From positions 9,969,100 to 10,033,099 of the forward strand of contig NW_022098044.1 of NCBI RefSeq assembly GCF_002288925.2: DNA of 64,000 nt, given 5' to 3'. This stretch comes from Delphinapterus leucas (Eukaryota; Chordata; Mammalia; Artiodactyla; Monodontidae). Under the pieces are notes generated by a model, which saw only the letters and a program-made list of their open reading frames with translations, was not told the origin of the DNA and did no database searches. This document shows positions 17,286-29,200 of this stretch, in pieces (within the stretch, counting starts at the first letter, position 1; the number at the start of each line of letters is the position of its first letter). Position numbers and translations under genes: made by a program.

Positions 17286-20200
17286 ATGAAGCTGAAAAAG
17301 CAGGTGACAGTGTGTGGGGCTGCCATCTTCTGTGTGGCTGTCTTCTCACTCTACCTCATGCTGGATCGAGTGCAGCATGATCCCACCCGACACCAGAACG
17401 GTGGGAACTTCCCCCGGGTGAGTCATGCCTGATTGCTGATCTCTTCATACACAAATCATCTGGGATCGGGTTATTGCCCCAGCTGGAAAGTCATGTCAGC
17501 CCAGGGCAAGAACATTCCTTCCCAATAGGCAGATTTTCTAGAAACTCAAAGCTGAAAGCAGTGATGGCAAAAAGAAAGGAGGGAGGGAAAATGGCAATAT
17601 GTACTGCTGCTCTGTCCTCCTGAATTATTGGCAGACATTGCTAATGGATTGCAGCATCCCTTCCCACTAAGCCCCAGTGCAGTCCTTGTCAGCACAATGC
17701 TCCTGAGAGGCAACGCCGATTGTTGAGAATAGGCATGGGAGGTGAAATCTTTGCCATCCATAAGCTAGAGAGTGAGGGTACTCCCAACCCAAGTGGATTG
17801 CAGTCTTCAGTAGTGATTCACACCTCTTCCCTTATCTGACCAGAGCAATCCAGCCCTGTAGGCTCATGGTCCTGCCTTTGACTGGGGAGGGAAGGATCAT
17901 AGTCAGGCCTCAGGTGGTGGGCCCCATGCAGAGATCCTTCTTGTGACTTAAGGAGCTGGGAGTGATTGCCTTTTGGTTTTTTCGGCAGAGTCAAATTTCT
18001 GTGCTGCAGAACCGCATTGAACAGCTGGAGCAGCTGTTGGAGGAGAATCATGAGATCATCAGCCACATCAAGGACTCTGTGCTGGAGCTGACGGCCAACG
18101 TGGAGGGCCCACCTGCCCTGCTGCCGTACTATATGTCCAATGGCTCCTGGGTGGTGCCACCAGAGCCCCGACCCAGCTTCTTCTCCATCTCCCCTCAAGA
18201 CTGCCAATTTGCTTTGGGGGTCCGGGGCCAGAAGCCAGAGCTGCAGGTAAGAGTCAGAACTGGCAGGGACCCACAGTGGCCATGGCTGGGGCACTGAGCT
18301 GCTCTCCTGCCTGGCAGATGCTGACTGTATCAGAGGAGTTACCATTTGACAACGTGGATGGCGGCGTGTGGAAGCAAGGCTTTGACATCTCTTATAGCCC
18401 GCACGACTGGGACACTGAAGACCTGCAGGTGTTTGTGGTCCCTCACTCTCACAATGACCCAGGTGAGGGCCCAGCAGACCCTGGGAGCCAGGGTGTGGAG
18501 TGGGCTTTCTTTTTTACTTTTTTAAATTTTTGTTGGAGTATAGTTGATTTAAAATGTTGTATTAGTTTCTGCTGTACAGCAAAGTGAATCAGTTATACGT
18601 ACACACATATACATTCTCTTTTAGAGTCTTTTCCCATGTAGGTGTTCTCAGAGTATTGAGTAGAGTTCCGTGTGCTGTACAGCACGTCCTTATTAGTTAT
18701 CTGTTTTATGTATAGTAGTGTGTATATGTCAGTCCCAATCTCCCAATTTATCCCTCCCCCCTCTCCCCCCTGGTTACCATAAGTTTGTTTTCTATATCTG
18801 TGACTCTATTTCAGTTTTGTAAGTAAGTTCATTTGTACCATTTTTTTAGATTCCACATGTAAGTGATATCATATGGTATTTGTCTTTCTCTGTCTGACTT
18901 ACTTCACTCAGTATGACAATCTCTAGGTCCATCCAGGTTGCTGCAAATGGGATTTCTTTTTTATGGCTGAGTAATATTCCTTTGTATATATGTACCACAT
19001 CTTCTTTATCCACTCCTCTGCTGATGGACATTTAGGTTGCTTCCATGTCTTGGCTATTGTGAATAGTGCTGCAGTGAACATTGGGGTGCATGTATCTTTT
19101 TGAATTATGGTTTTCCCCGGATATATGCCTGGGAGTGGGATTGCTGGATCATATGGTAGTTCTATATTTAGTGTGGTTTTTTTTGCGGTACGTGGGCCTC
19201 TCACTGTTGTGGCCTCTCTCGTTGCGGGGCACAGGCTCCGGACGCGCAGGCTCAGCGGCCATGGCTCACGGGCCCAGCCGCTCCGCGGCATGTGGGATCT
19301 CCCCAGACCGGGGCACGAACCCGCGTCCCCTGCATCGGCAGGCGGACTCCCAACCACTGCGCCACCAGGGAAGCCCTATATTTAGTTTTTTAAGGCATCT
19401 CCATACTGTTCTCCGTAATGGTTGTACCAGTTTACATTCCCACTAACAGTGTAGGAGAGTTCCCTTTTCTCCACACCCTCTCCAGCATTTATTATTTGTA
19501 GATTTTTTGATGATGGCCATTCTTACCAGTGTGAGGTGTTACCTCATTGTAGTTTTGATTTGCGTTTCTCTACTAATTAATGATGTCGAGCATCTTTCAT
19601 GTGCTTTTTGGCCATCTGTATGTCTTCTTTGGAGAAATGGCTATTTAGGTCTTCTGCCCATTTTTTCATTGGGTTCTTTTTTGATATTGAGCTCCATGAG
19701 CTGTTTGTATATTTTGGAGATTAATCCTTTGTCCGTTGCTTCATTTGCAAATATTTTCTCCCATTCTGAGGGTTGTCTTTTCGTCTTGTTTATGGTTTCC
19801 TTTGCTGTGCAAAAGCTTTTAAGTTTAATTAGGTCCCATTTGTTTATTTTTACTTTCATTACTCTAAGAGGTGGATCAAAAAAGATATTGTTGTGATTTA
19901 TGTCAGAGTGTTCTGCCTATGTTTTACTCTAAGAGTTTTATAGTATCCAGCCTTACATTTAGGTCTTTAATCCATTTTGAGTTTATTTTTGTGTATGGTA
20001 TTAGAGAGTGTTTTAATTTCATTCTTTTACATGTAGTTGTCCAGTTTTCCCAGCACCACTTATTGAAGAGACTGTCTTTTCTCCATTGTATATTCTTGCT
20101 TCCTTTGTCGTAGATTAGTTGACCATAGGTACATGGGTTTATCTTCGGACTTTCTATCCTGTTTTATTGATCTATATTTCTGGTTTTGTGCCAGTGCCAT

Positions 20201-23200
20201 ACTGTTTTCATTACTGTAGCTTTGTAATATAGTCAGAAGTCAGGGAGCCTGATTCCTCCAGGTCTGTTTTTCTTAAGATTGCTTTGTCTGGGGTGGGCTT
20301 CCTGATTGCAAAAGTAAGGGAGGGACAGTTGAAGAAGATGGTGGCATCCTCAGGGGACCCTATGTTGGCTTCCCAGGCTGGCTCAAGACCTTTGACAAGT
20401 ACTACACAGAGCAGACACAGCACATTCTCAACAACATGGTGTCCAAGCTGCAAGAGGACCCCCGGCGGCGCTTCATCTGGGCGGAAGTCTCCTTCTTCGC
20501 CAAGTGGTGGGACAACATCAATGCCCAAAAGAGAGCAGCAGTCCGAAGGCCAGTGCCAGTCGGGGAGGCAGGAGGGCTATCCTCTGGGCCCTAGGATGGG
20601 TGTGAAGTCCTCTCCTGGAGCTGCAGGTGCCAAGGTGTCAGGGAGAGGCAGGGGGAACCTTGGCAGAGATGAGGAGTGATGGTAGAGGGGCCAGGAATGA
20701 GAAGGCAAGAACTGATTTGAGGGTCACTAGTGTTAGGAGAAATCAAAGTAGTGTGAGCACAGGGAAGAGAAAGCATAGGGCCTGGCCCCTGGAAGCGCAG
20801 ACAGAGATCTAGGAATAAGCAGAGCCAGGACAGCATGGAGGTTGGCTGGAGAGAGAGGAGGGCGCATGTCTGTTGTCTTGGTCCTGGGTTTGGGTGAACT
20901 GGCTCAGTGAGACCAGTACGCACAGGTCCCGGCATCTGGTTGGCAGGACTGAGCAGAGGGTCTCTGCCCCAGACTGAGTGTGAGTCCTTAACTCCAGGCT
21001 GGTGGGAAACGGGCAGCTGGAGATTGCAACAGGAGGCTGGGTAATGCCGGATGAGGCCAACTCCCACTACTTTGCATTGATTGACCAGCTCATTGAGGGA
21101 CACCAGTGGCTGGAGAAAAACCTCGGTGAGTCCGGGCTCAGCAGTGGGAGTCTGCCCCCATAGCTGGGCCCAGAGGACAGCAGGGGGCTCTAAGGCACAA
21201 GGATTGGCAGGGAGTGCTTCTTTCCTAGGCTAATTCCACCAGCGTGGGTGTGGTGTGATGGCAAGACGGGCTCTGGGGCCCCTGTGCCGGGAGACCAGGC
21301 CCTGAGGCATTCAGACCTCTGGCTTCCATGCCTCTGCCCAGGTGCAACCCCGCGCTCAGGCTGGGCAGTGGACCCCTTTGGATACAGCCCCACCATGCCT
21401 TACCTGCTGCGCCGTGCCAACCTGACCAGCATGCTGATTCAGAGGGTACATTATGCTATCAAGAAGCACTTTGCTGCCACCCACAGCCTGGAGTTCATGT
21501 GGAGGCAGACCTGGGGTAAGGCCAGGTAGGGTGGAGGGGGGTCACAGCAGTGGTTCCCACTGGGAAAGGGCAGGGATATCAGAAATAAGACCCATCTGTC
21601 CTTTAGAGCAGACCAACAAACACTGGTGCAGACCGTCAGAAGCTCTCTCCTTCAGGTTAGGTGGGGATCACATTGATCTCTGGCCTCTGTGGAGCCTGCT
21701 GTCTGTCTCCTGGAGGAGCTGTGGGCTCCAGAGCCCTCCCTGTGTCCTGACCATTGGCCTGCATGTCCTCTGCAGCCTTAAGTCTAGTTCACGCCTTTAG
21801 CTGGAGCAGATCCCCTCCCAGCCCCGGCATCCCTGTGCCCAGCTCCAGGGGCTGACTGCTTGGTGTATTTTCTATAGATTCGGACTCCAGCACAGACATC
21901 TTCTGCCACATGATGCCTTTCTACAGCTATGACGTCCCCCATACATGTGGCCCGGATCCCAAGATCTGCTGCCAGTTTGATTTCAAGCGCTTGCCCGGGG
22001 GGCGCATCAACTGCCCTTGGAAGGTGCCACCCCGGGCTATCACAGAGACAAATGTGGCCGAGAGGTACTTGCTCCCAGACCTGGACTAGGTGTGGTGGTG
22101 TCATTTTCACTCTGCAGAGGAGTCAGGAGACCTGGCTTCTGGTCTGGGCTCTGCTGCACGGGGGCTTCAGGTTCCACATTCATAAAATGGGGGTGGGCTC
22201 GGTTGGTGAGTTCAGGCCCACAGCCCTTGCAGTGACAGTTCCTTTACTGTGTTTTCCTGGAAAACTAGAGTGAGTGGCTCTAAGGAACCACCTTTTCCAG
22301 AATGGTTTTATTTTCCCAAATGAGTATGTTTTCCAGTGTCCTAACAAACTGTCGGAGCCAGTGGACTGACTGAGGCAAGTAATTCTCAGATTAGATCCAG
22401 TGCCTTACAACCTTCAGTCTGGTATGCCTGCATTAAGCTCGGGCCTCCTGCCTTGACTTGAAGTCACCCGGGATCCTCAGTGCTCTGTGCACCCAGAATC
22501 CCATTCAGATGCACATTCTGTCCCACCCAACAGCCTCCAGCCTCTGAGAAAACAGACCTGTTCCCTTTGAGAGAATCCTTAGGGACCCCAAAAGATGTTG
22601 CTGAAATCAGCTCCCCTGGGAAAAGGTGGATTAAGAGAGAGCTAAACAATTATTTAGCCAGAACTGGACTGGCCTTAAGAATATAACAAGTTGAACGGGT
22701 TTTCATGTTGCAATCCTCCGATTTCCATGATGTCCAAGAGGTGAAACATGTGACCAGAAGGGAAAGAAAGTGGTCTTTTGTTTCCAGACTCCAGAAATCT
22801 AAATGCTGATTCCAAGCAAGAATCTAGGGCTTTTAAGGCATGCTTTTTCTGAAAGCAGCAGCTGTGATCTACAGATGCCAGGCCAGGTTTACAGAGAGCA
22901 AGTCATGGGAGATAACCTCATTTTCTCCTTTAAATTTATTTTATTTATTTTATTTTTGGCTGTGTTGGGTCTTCCTTGCTGTGCGCGGGCTTTTCTCTGG
23001 TTGTCGTGAGCAGGGGCTACTCTTCGTTGCGGTGCGCGGGCTTTTCACTGCGGTGGCTTCTCTTGTCACAGAGCACAGGCTCTAGGTGCGCAGGCTTCAG
23101 TAGTTGTGGCACGGGGGCTCAGTAGTTGTGGCTCACGGGCTCTAGAGCACAGGCTCAGTAGTTGTGGCACACGGGCTTAGTTGCTCCGTGGCATGTGGGA

Positions 23201-26200
23201 TCTTCCCGGACCAGGGATTGAACCCGTGTCCCCTGCATTGGCAGGTGGATTCTTAACCACTGCGCCACCAGGGAAGCTCTCGTTTTCTCCTTTAAAGGGC
23301 TTACAAGGATGATAAATTAGGGGAAGGTGGTATTTGAGGAGTCCTTTCTTGAGAGCAAAATGGAACAGAACAAGCTGCACCAGCATGGCTAAGTACATTA
23401 GTGGCTGGTTGAACTGTAACACCCATAACATGCCAATTACCAGGCTGGTCTAAAAAGAGAAAGAGGCTTTAATGCCACAGGTCTCTGTTTTTCTGTTGAT
23501 TACATTAATGACTTGGATAAAAAAGGAAATAATAAATGTTTATGTAGAACAGTGCCAGGCACTGTTCTAAGTGTTTAACAAATATTAATTCACTCAGTTC
23601 ATTGTAATTCTCATAATACGATGACAGTAGGTACTGATGTTTTTCTCATTTTATAGAAACTGAGGCCCAGAGAGGTTAAGTAAGTTGTCCAGGGTCACAC
23701 AGCTAGTGCATACAGAGCTAGTGTTGGTGTAGTCCGGTCCCCAAGTCCAGGCTCTTCAGTCTAGGGCTGTGCTGCATCACTAACTGGTGGCAAACAAAGC
23801 TGGAGTGTCAGAGTCAGGATCCCAAAAGATCTCAGTAGGTTGGGACGTGGGTTGAACCTAACCAGATAAGATTAGATAAATGTAAGGTTCTACCCTTAGC
23901 TTCAGCAGACAGAATAGGAAAGTTCAGGATGAGAAAATATCTTGCTGGGCCGCATGCATAGAAAATATGATCACTGATGTCAGCACGGTGGGGTGACAGT
24001 GGGGGCCGCCAGACATGCCTGTATAAGCACACACGGCAGCTCTGGCCAGACTAGGGGGTGTGGCCTGCCTTCCCCCGAACTCCCATATTCAGCGCTGGGC
24101 CCCGCACTCTGGGATCCTGGCAGACGGGCTACTCAAGAGAACTGCTGGTGACTGGATTCTCAGCTGCTATGTAGGGACCAAATAGGGGGGCTGGGATTGC
24201 AGAGGCTGACGAGAAAGCACAGGGGAATGCTTACACATCTTGGATATGTCTGAGGGACCATCATGGGGAAGGAGGACTGGTTTGTTCTTTGTGGTATCCA
24301 AGGGCAGAACTGGGGCCAGGGAATTGAAGCCATGCATCAGGAAGAACTCTCTAGTTGTTTGGAGAACACTGGGCTCCCTGGGACTGGGTTTCATCCCATG
24401 AGGTATCTACCCCCAAGCTGAGTGACTTTGTGACGAGGATGTATCAGAGGGCTCCTCTCAGGCTGGCTCTGCTCAGGATCCTATAATGTGAGACTCCATG
24501 TGGGGCCCGTACCCCTGCCCACCTGCAGGGCAGGCCTGCTCCTGGACCAGTACAGGAAGAAGTCCCGGCTCTTCCGAAGCAACGTCCTCCTGGTGCCGCT
24601 GGGCGATGACTTCCGATATGACAAGCCCCAGGAGTGGGATGCCCAGTTCTTCAACTACCAGCGGCTCTTCGACTTCCTTAACAGCAAGCCTGATCTCCAC
24701 GTGCAGGTGTGAAGGGACACTCACCGGGGAGGGGGCCTCAGTGGTGCTGCAGCCCAGCCCTTTCTGTGAGGTTTCATGCTCCCCGATACTGCTCCAAAGC
24801 AGGGGTTCATTCCCAACTCTGGGCACGGTTTCCCTTTTATGTCACAGTTCTTTCCCAGGTTCCTCAGCTTCTCGAGGCCCAGAAGGTAGGACGTGGTGAC
24901 TACGCTCTGCATAGGCAAACATCCTTGCCCCTAGCCTCCACTGCAGCACTGGGGGGGCCGCAATTCCCAGAAGACTCTGGAACTGATGGAAGCGGTTTTT
25001 GGTGGTCCCCACAGGCCCAGTTTGGCACCCTCTCCGACTATTTTGATGCTCTATACAAGAGGACAGGGGTGGAGCCAGGGGCCCAGCCTCCAGGGTTTCC
25101 TGTGCTGAGCGGGGATTTCTTCTCCTACGCGGACCGGGAGGACCATTACTGGACAGGCTATTACACTTCACGGCCTTTCTACAAGAGCTTGGACCGCGTC
25201 CTGGAAGCGCACCTGCGGTGAGACCTGCCCCCCCTTCCAGGCTGGAGGGATAGAGTAAGCCTTTGAGGTTTAAGGAGGGGCTGGATTGGCTCAGAAGGGA
25301 CTAGAAGGGCATGGAGACCAAGACAAGTGGAGAAGGGGTGAAAGGAAGAGGAGTGGGCCTTGCAGAGTGAGGGTGGGCCCTAGGGAGCTGTATGGCAGGA
25401 GGCTGACTTCTCTCTCTGGGCAGGGGGGCAGAGATTCTGTACAGCCTGGCTGTGGCTCATGCCCGGCGCTCTGGAGTGGCCAGCCAGTACCCGCTCTCAA
25501 ACTTCGCCCTTCTGACGGAAGCTCGGCGCACACTGGGACTCTTCCAGCACCACGACGCTATCACTGGCACTGCCAAGGAGGCAGTTGTTGTGGACTATGG
25601 GATCAGGTGGGAGCCCTCTCCTCTTCCCCATCAGCTCCATGCCTTGACCCGCTGTCCCAAAAGGGAGGATGCACCGGGCAGTCAGTGGACAGGCCTGCCA
25701 AGGGCTCGCCCTGTTGGCAGGTGGACAGTGTCTCGGTGGTCACCTCTCCCATGGTCCCTCTCCTGCCCGCCCTCCCAGGCTTCTGCGCTCCCTTGTCAAC
25801 CTGAAGCAGGTCATCATTAACGCAGCTCACTATCTGGTGCTGGGGGACAAGAAAAGCTACCGCTTTGACCCTGAGTCACCCTTCCTGCAAATGGTGAGCC
25901 CCGCTCCTGCACCTGCTCAGGGGGACCCTCTGGTGTGCAGTCCTGTGCCGAGAACTGTGGTGCGAGGGCATTGTCCTTCTTTTCCTTCCCGGTCCTGGAG
26001 TGAAAGCTCTGTGCCTGGGGCAGCTGCTGGTCCCCATCTGGGACACGTTTGGGGGGTGGGGGGAGGCAAGACTCCGAGTCAGGCCAAGCCCCATGATAGT
26101 TCTTTCTTCCCACCCACTTCATTCCAGGATGACACCCGCTTAAATCACGATGCCCTACCAGAGCGCACAGTGATCCAGCTGGATTCCTCACCCAGGTGAG

Positions 26201-29200
26201 CCGGGCTGGGCCAGGCGCAGAGGCAAAGCCCCTTCCTGGCTCTGGGCACCCTCCCACCCCCACCCTGCCGAACCACTGAGGGATTCTTGGCCTGGCCACT
26301 GTTCCTGCTTCCACTGCCCCCAGAGCAGTGGCCTCCTGGATGAGCCTACTTTCTGCTCACAGGTATGTGGTGCTGTTCAACCCACTGGAGCAGGAACGGC
26401 TCAGCATGGTGTCCCTTCTGGTCAGCTCACCCCGGGTGCGGGTCCTTACAGAGGAGGGTCAGCCCCTGGCTGTGCAGGTCAGCGCGCATTGGAGCTCTGC
26501 CACTGACATGGTCCCTGACGTCTACCAGGTGAGGCGGGGGCTTGGCAGGTGGGGCCCGGCCTCGGCCCTCTGTGCTGATCCTTGGCCTCTCCCCGGAGCC
26601 TCACACTGCCCACGGACACTGGCTTCCCACCCTCCTGCTTGCAGCCCTCTTACTCCCCAGGTTGGGGACCAGAGTCTTGGGGAGGGGGGTTGCCCAGAAG
26701 ACAGTCACTCCTGGGCTTTGAGTCTGTCCTTGAAAGGAAGGGGAAGTTTGGTATAGTATGATAATAGTAAAAATGGCAGTTATGCTGCCCCATCGTTTGT
26801 TCATTCAACAAATATTTATTGAAAGCTTAACGTGTGTTTACCATCTCATAGTTTTCCAGATATCATTTGAGACTCATGAAAGTCTGACCAGGGGCAAGTA
26901 ACATCACCTGTGCTTTGGGCGGAGGGCACCGAGGCCCCAGTGGGTGCAGGGACTTGCTCAGGCTCTCAGGGCCAGAACTGCAGGCCTGCATCCAAGACTG
27001 ACACCCATGCCGTGGCCCACGCTTCCTCACCCTTCCCGTGCCCGCAGGTGTCTGTGCCCGTCCGCCTGCCGGCGCTGGGCCTGGGCGTGCTGCAGCTGCA
27101 GCTGGGTCTGGACGGGCCCCGCACCCTGCCCTCCTCCGTGCGTGTCTACCTGCATGGGCGGCAGCTGTCCGTCAGCAGGCACGAGGCGTTCCCTCTACGC
27201 GTCATTGACTCTGGCACCAGCGACTTCGCCCTCAGCAACCGCTATATGCAGGTCTGGTTCTCAGGCCTCACTGGGCTCCTCAAGGTAAAGGGCCAGGGGC
27301 TGGGAGCCGGAGGAGGGCGCGCATGTCGGGGGGGTCGTGCAAGCTGCCTCCGGACCATGAGTGCGCTGCTACCTGACTCATGGTGGACCCGGGAGCGGGC
27401 CGTCTGGGCCCTGAGCTGACAGCACAGGGAAGCAGGGCTGGGCTCCCTCCCAGGGGCGGGCCTGACACGCGGGTGTGGGGCCAGGGGTCAGGGCTGTGTC
27501 TCTCGGCAGAGCATCCGAAGGGTGGACGAGGAGCAGGAGCAGCGGGTGGGCATGGAGTTCCTCATCTATGGCACCCGCTCGTCCAAAGACAAGAGTGGAG
27601 CCTACCTCTTCCTGCCTGATGGCGAGGCCAAGGTAACTAGAGACACCTTGCAAACCCCAGCAGGCCCTGGAGGCCTCAGGAGCGGAGGGCAGGAAGAAGG
27701 GTACGGGCCTTCGTCCAGGGCGACCCTGCCTGCCAGGGTGCCTCGCCTGCACTGCCCCTGCGGGGGGTGGGAGACTGAGGAACGTTGCCTGGGAGCCTGG
27801 GCCCGGCTCGGCCAGGGGTCTCAGCCCAGAGCCTGCTGGGAACAAGTCCTCCTGCCTGACCGCGGGCCAGCATCTCCCTGCTTTGCTCTCTGTGCCGTGG
27901 GTTCAGCGGCCACCTGCTCTTTCCCCAGCCCTACGTCCCCAAGGACCCTCCCGTGCTGCGCATCACGGAAGGCCCTTTCTTCTCAGAGGTGGTGGCCTAC
28001 TATGAGCACGTTCACCAGGTAGTCCGGCTTTATAACCTACCAGGTGAGCCCTGCAGGCGAGGAAGGTAGGGAAGGAGGTGCGGGCTCCGTGGGCTGTGAT
28101 GTGCTTGCTCTTCTGCCTGTTGTCTAGTCATGCATCTGTTCCCAACAGACGTATCATTTGAGATGGGTCTGATTCTTAACTCTCTTGGAGTAGAGCTTGG
28201 CCAGAAATGCTGGGAATTGCCTGGGGCTTGGGCACAGCCTCTCCCAGCCCAGTCTCTCAGGCTGTGGCTCACGCCGCTCAACCTCTCCCTTTGTCCTGTG
28301 CCCAGGGGTGGAGGGGCTGTCTCTGGACGTGTCATCCCTGGTGGACATCCGGGACTGCGTCAACAAGGAGCTGGCCCTGCGCCTCCACACAGACATTGAC
28401 AGCCAGGGCACCTTCTTCACGGACCTCAATGGCTTTCAGGTGATGCCTCAGGCCTGGGGCCCTAGAGACCCCATGGAACAGAACTTGGACTGTGTTTACT
28501 GCCTGCATCACAGGCCCTGGCAGGTGATCTGCTCTGACAGAGCAGGAGGAATCGGAGGCAAGACTGATCGGGGCCCAAATGGTGCCCGGATTCTCTTGAT
28601 CTGCTGGCCTTGCCCCCGCAGGTGCAGCCCCGGCGGTATCGGAAGAAGCTGCCCCTGCAGGCCAACTTCTACCCCATGCCGGTCATGGCCTGCATCCAGG
28701 ACGCACAGAGCCGCCTCACGCTGCACGCTGCCCAGGCCCTCGGCGTCTCCAGCCTCCACGATGGTGAGGGGAGCAGGCGCTGTTCGGGGGGAGAGGGCAA
28801 GATCAAGAAGCCCATCCCTGCCACCGAGGCCTATCCTCTCTGTGGGCCTCTTCGTCTTTCCTGTCCATCAGTCACACACCAGCGGGAGATGAAAGGAAGG
28901 CAGACACATGCTGTCACCCTCTCCCCTGCTGGAGGCAGCTGTGGAGGTGACTGGGGGTGGGTGGCCTGTTGGATCCCCTCAAGAAGCATCAGGGTATTGA
29001 ACGGTGATTCTTAGCTGAGGTGTGCAGCCACCTTCTCCTGACAGGGATGGCAGTAGGGACAGTTGGAAAAGTGTAGTCAGTGTTAAATGAAATGTTTAGC
29101 AAAGGAGAAAGATACGTCCTGCCTTCCTACCAATGGTCATTAAAAGAGAGAATGACAAAAAAAAAAAGAGAGAATGACATTCTTAAGAATCAAAACGAGG

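Noticed and set aside
18846..19859. Possible reverse-transcriptase gene on the minus strand
   Set aside because: L1 ORF2 C-terminal fragments in a 5'-truncated element broken by a SINE; not a functional gene.
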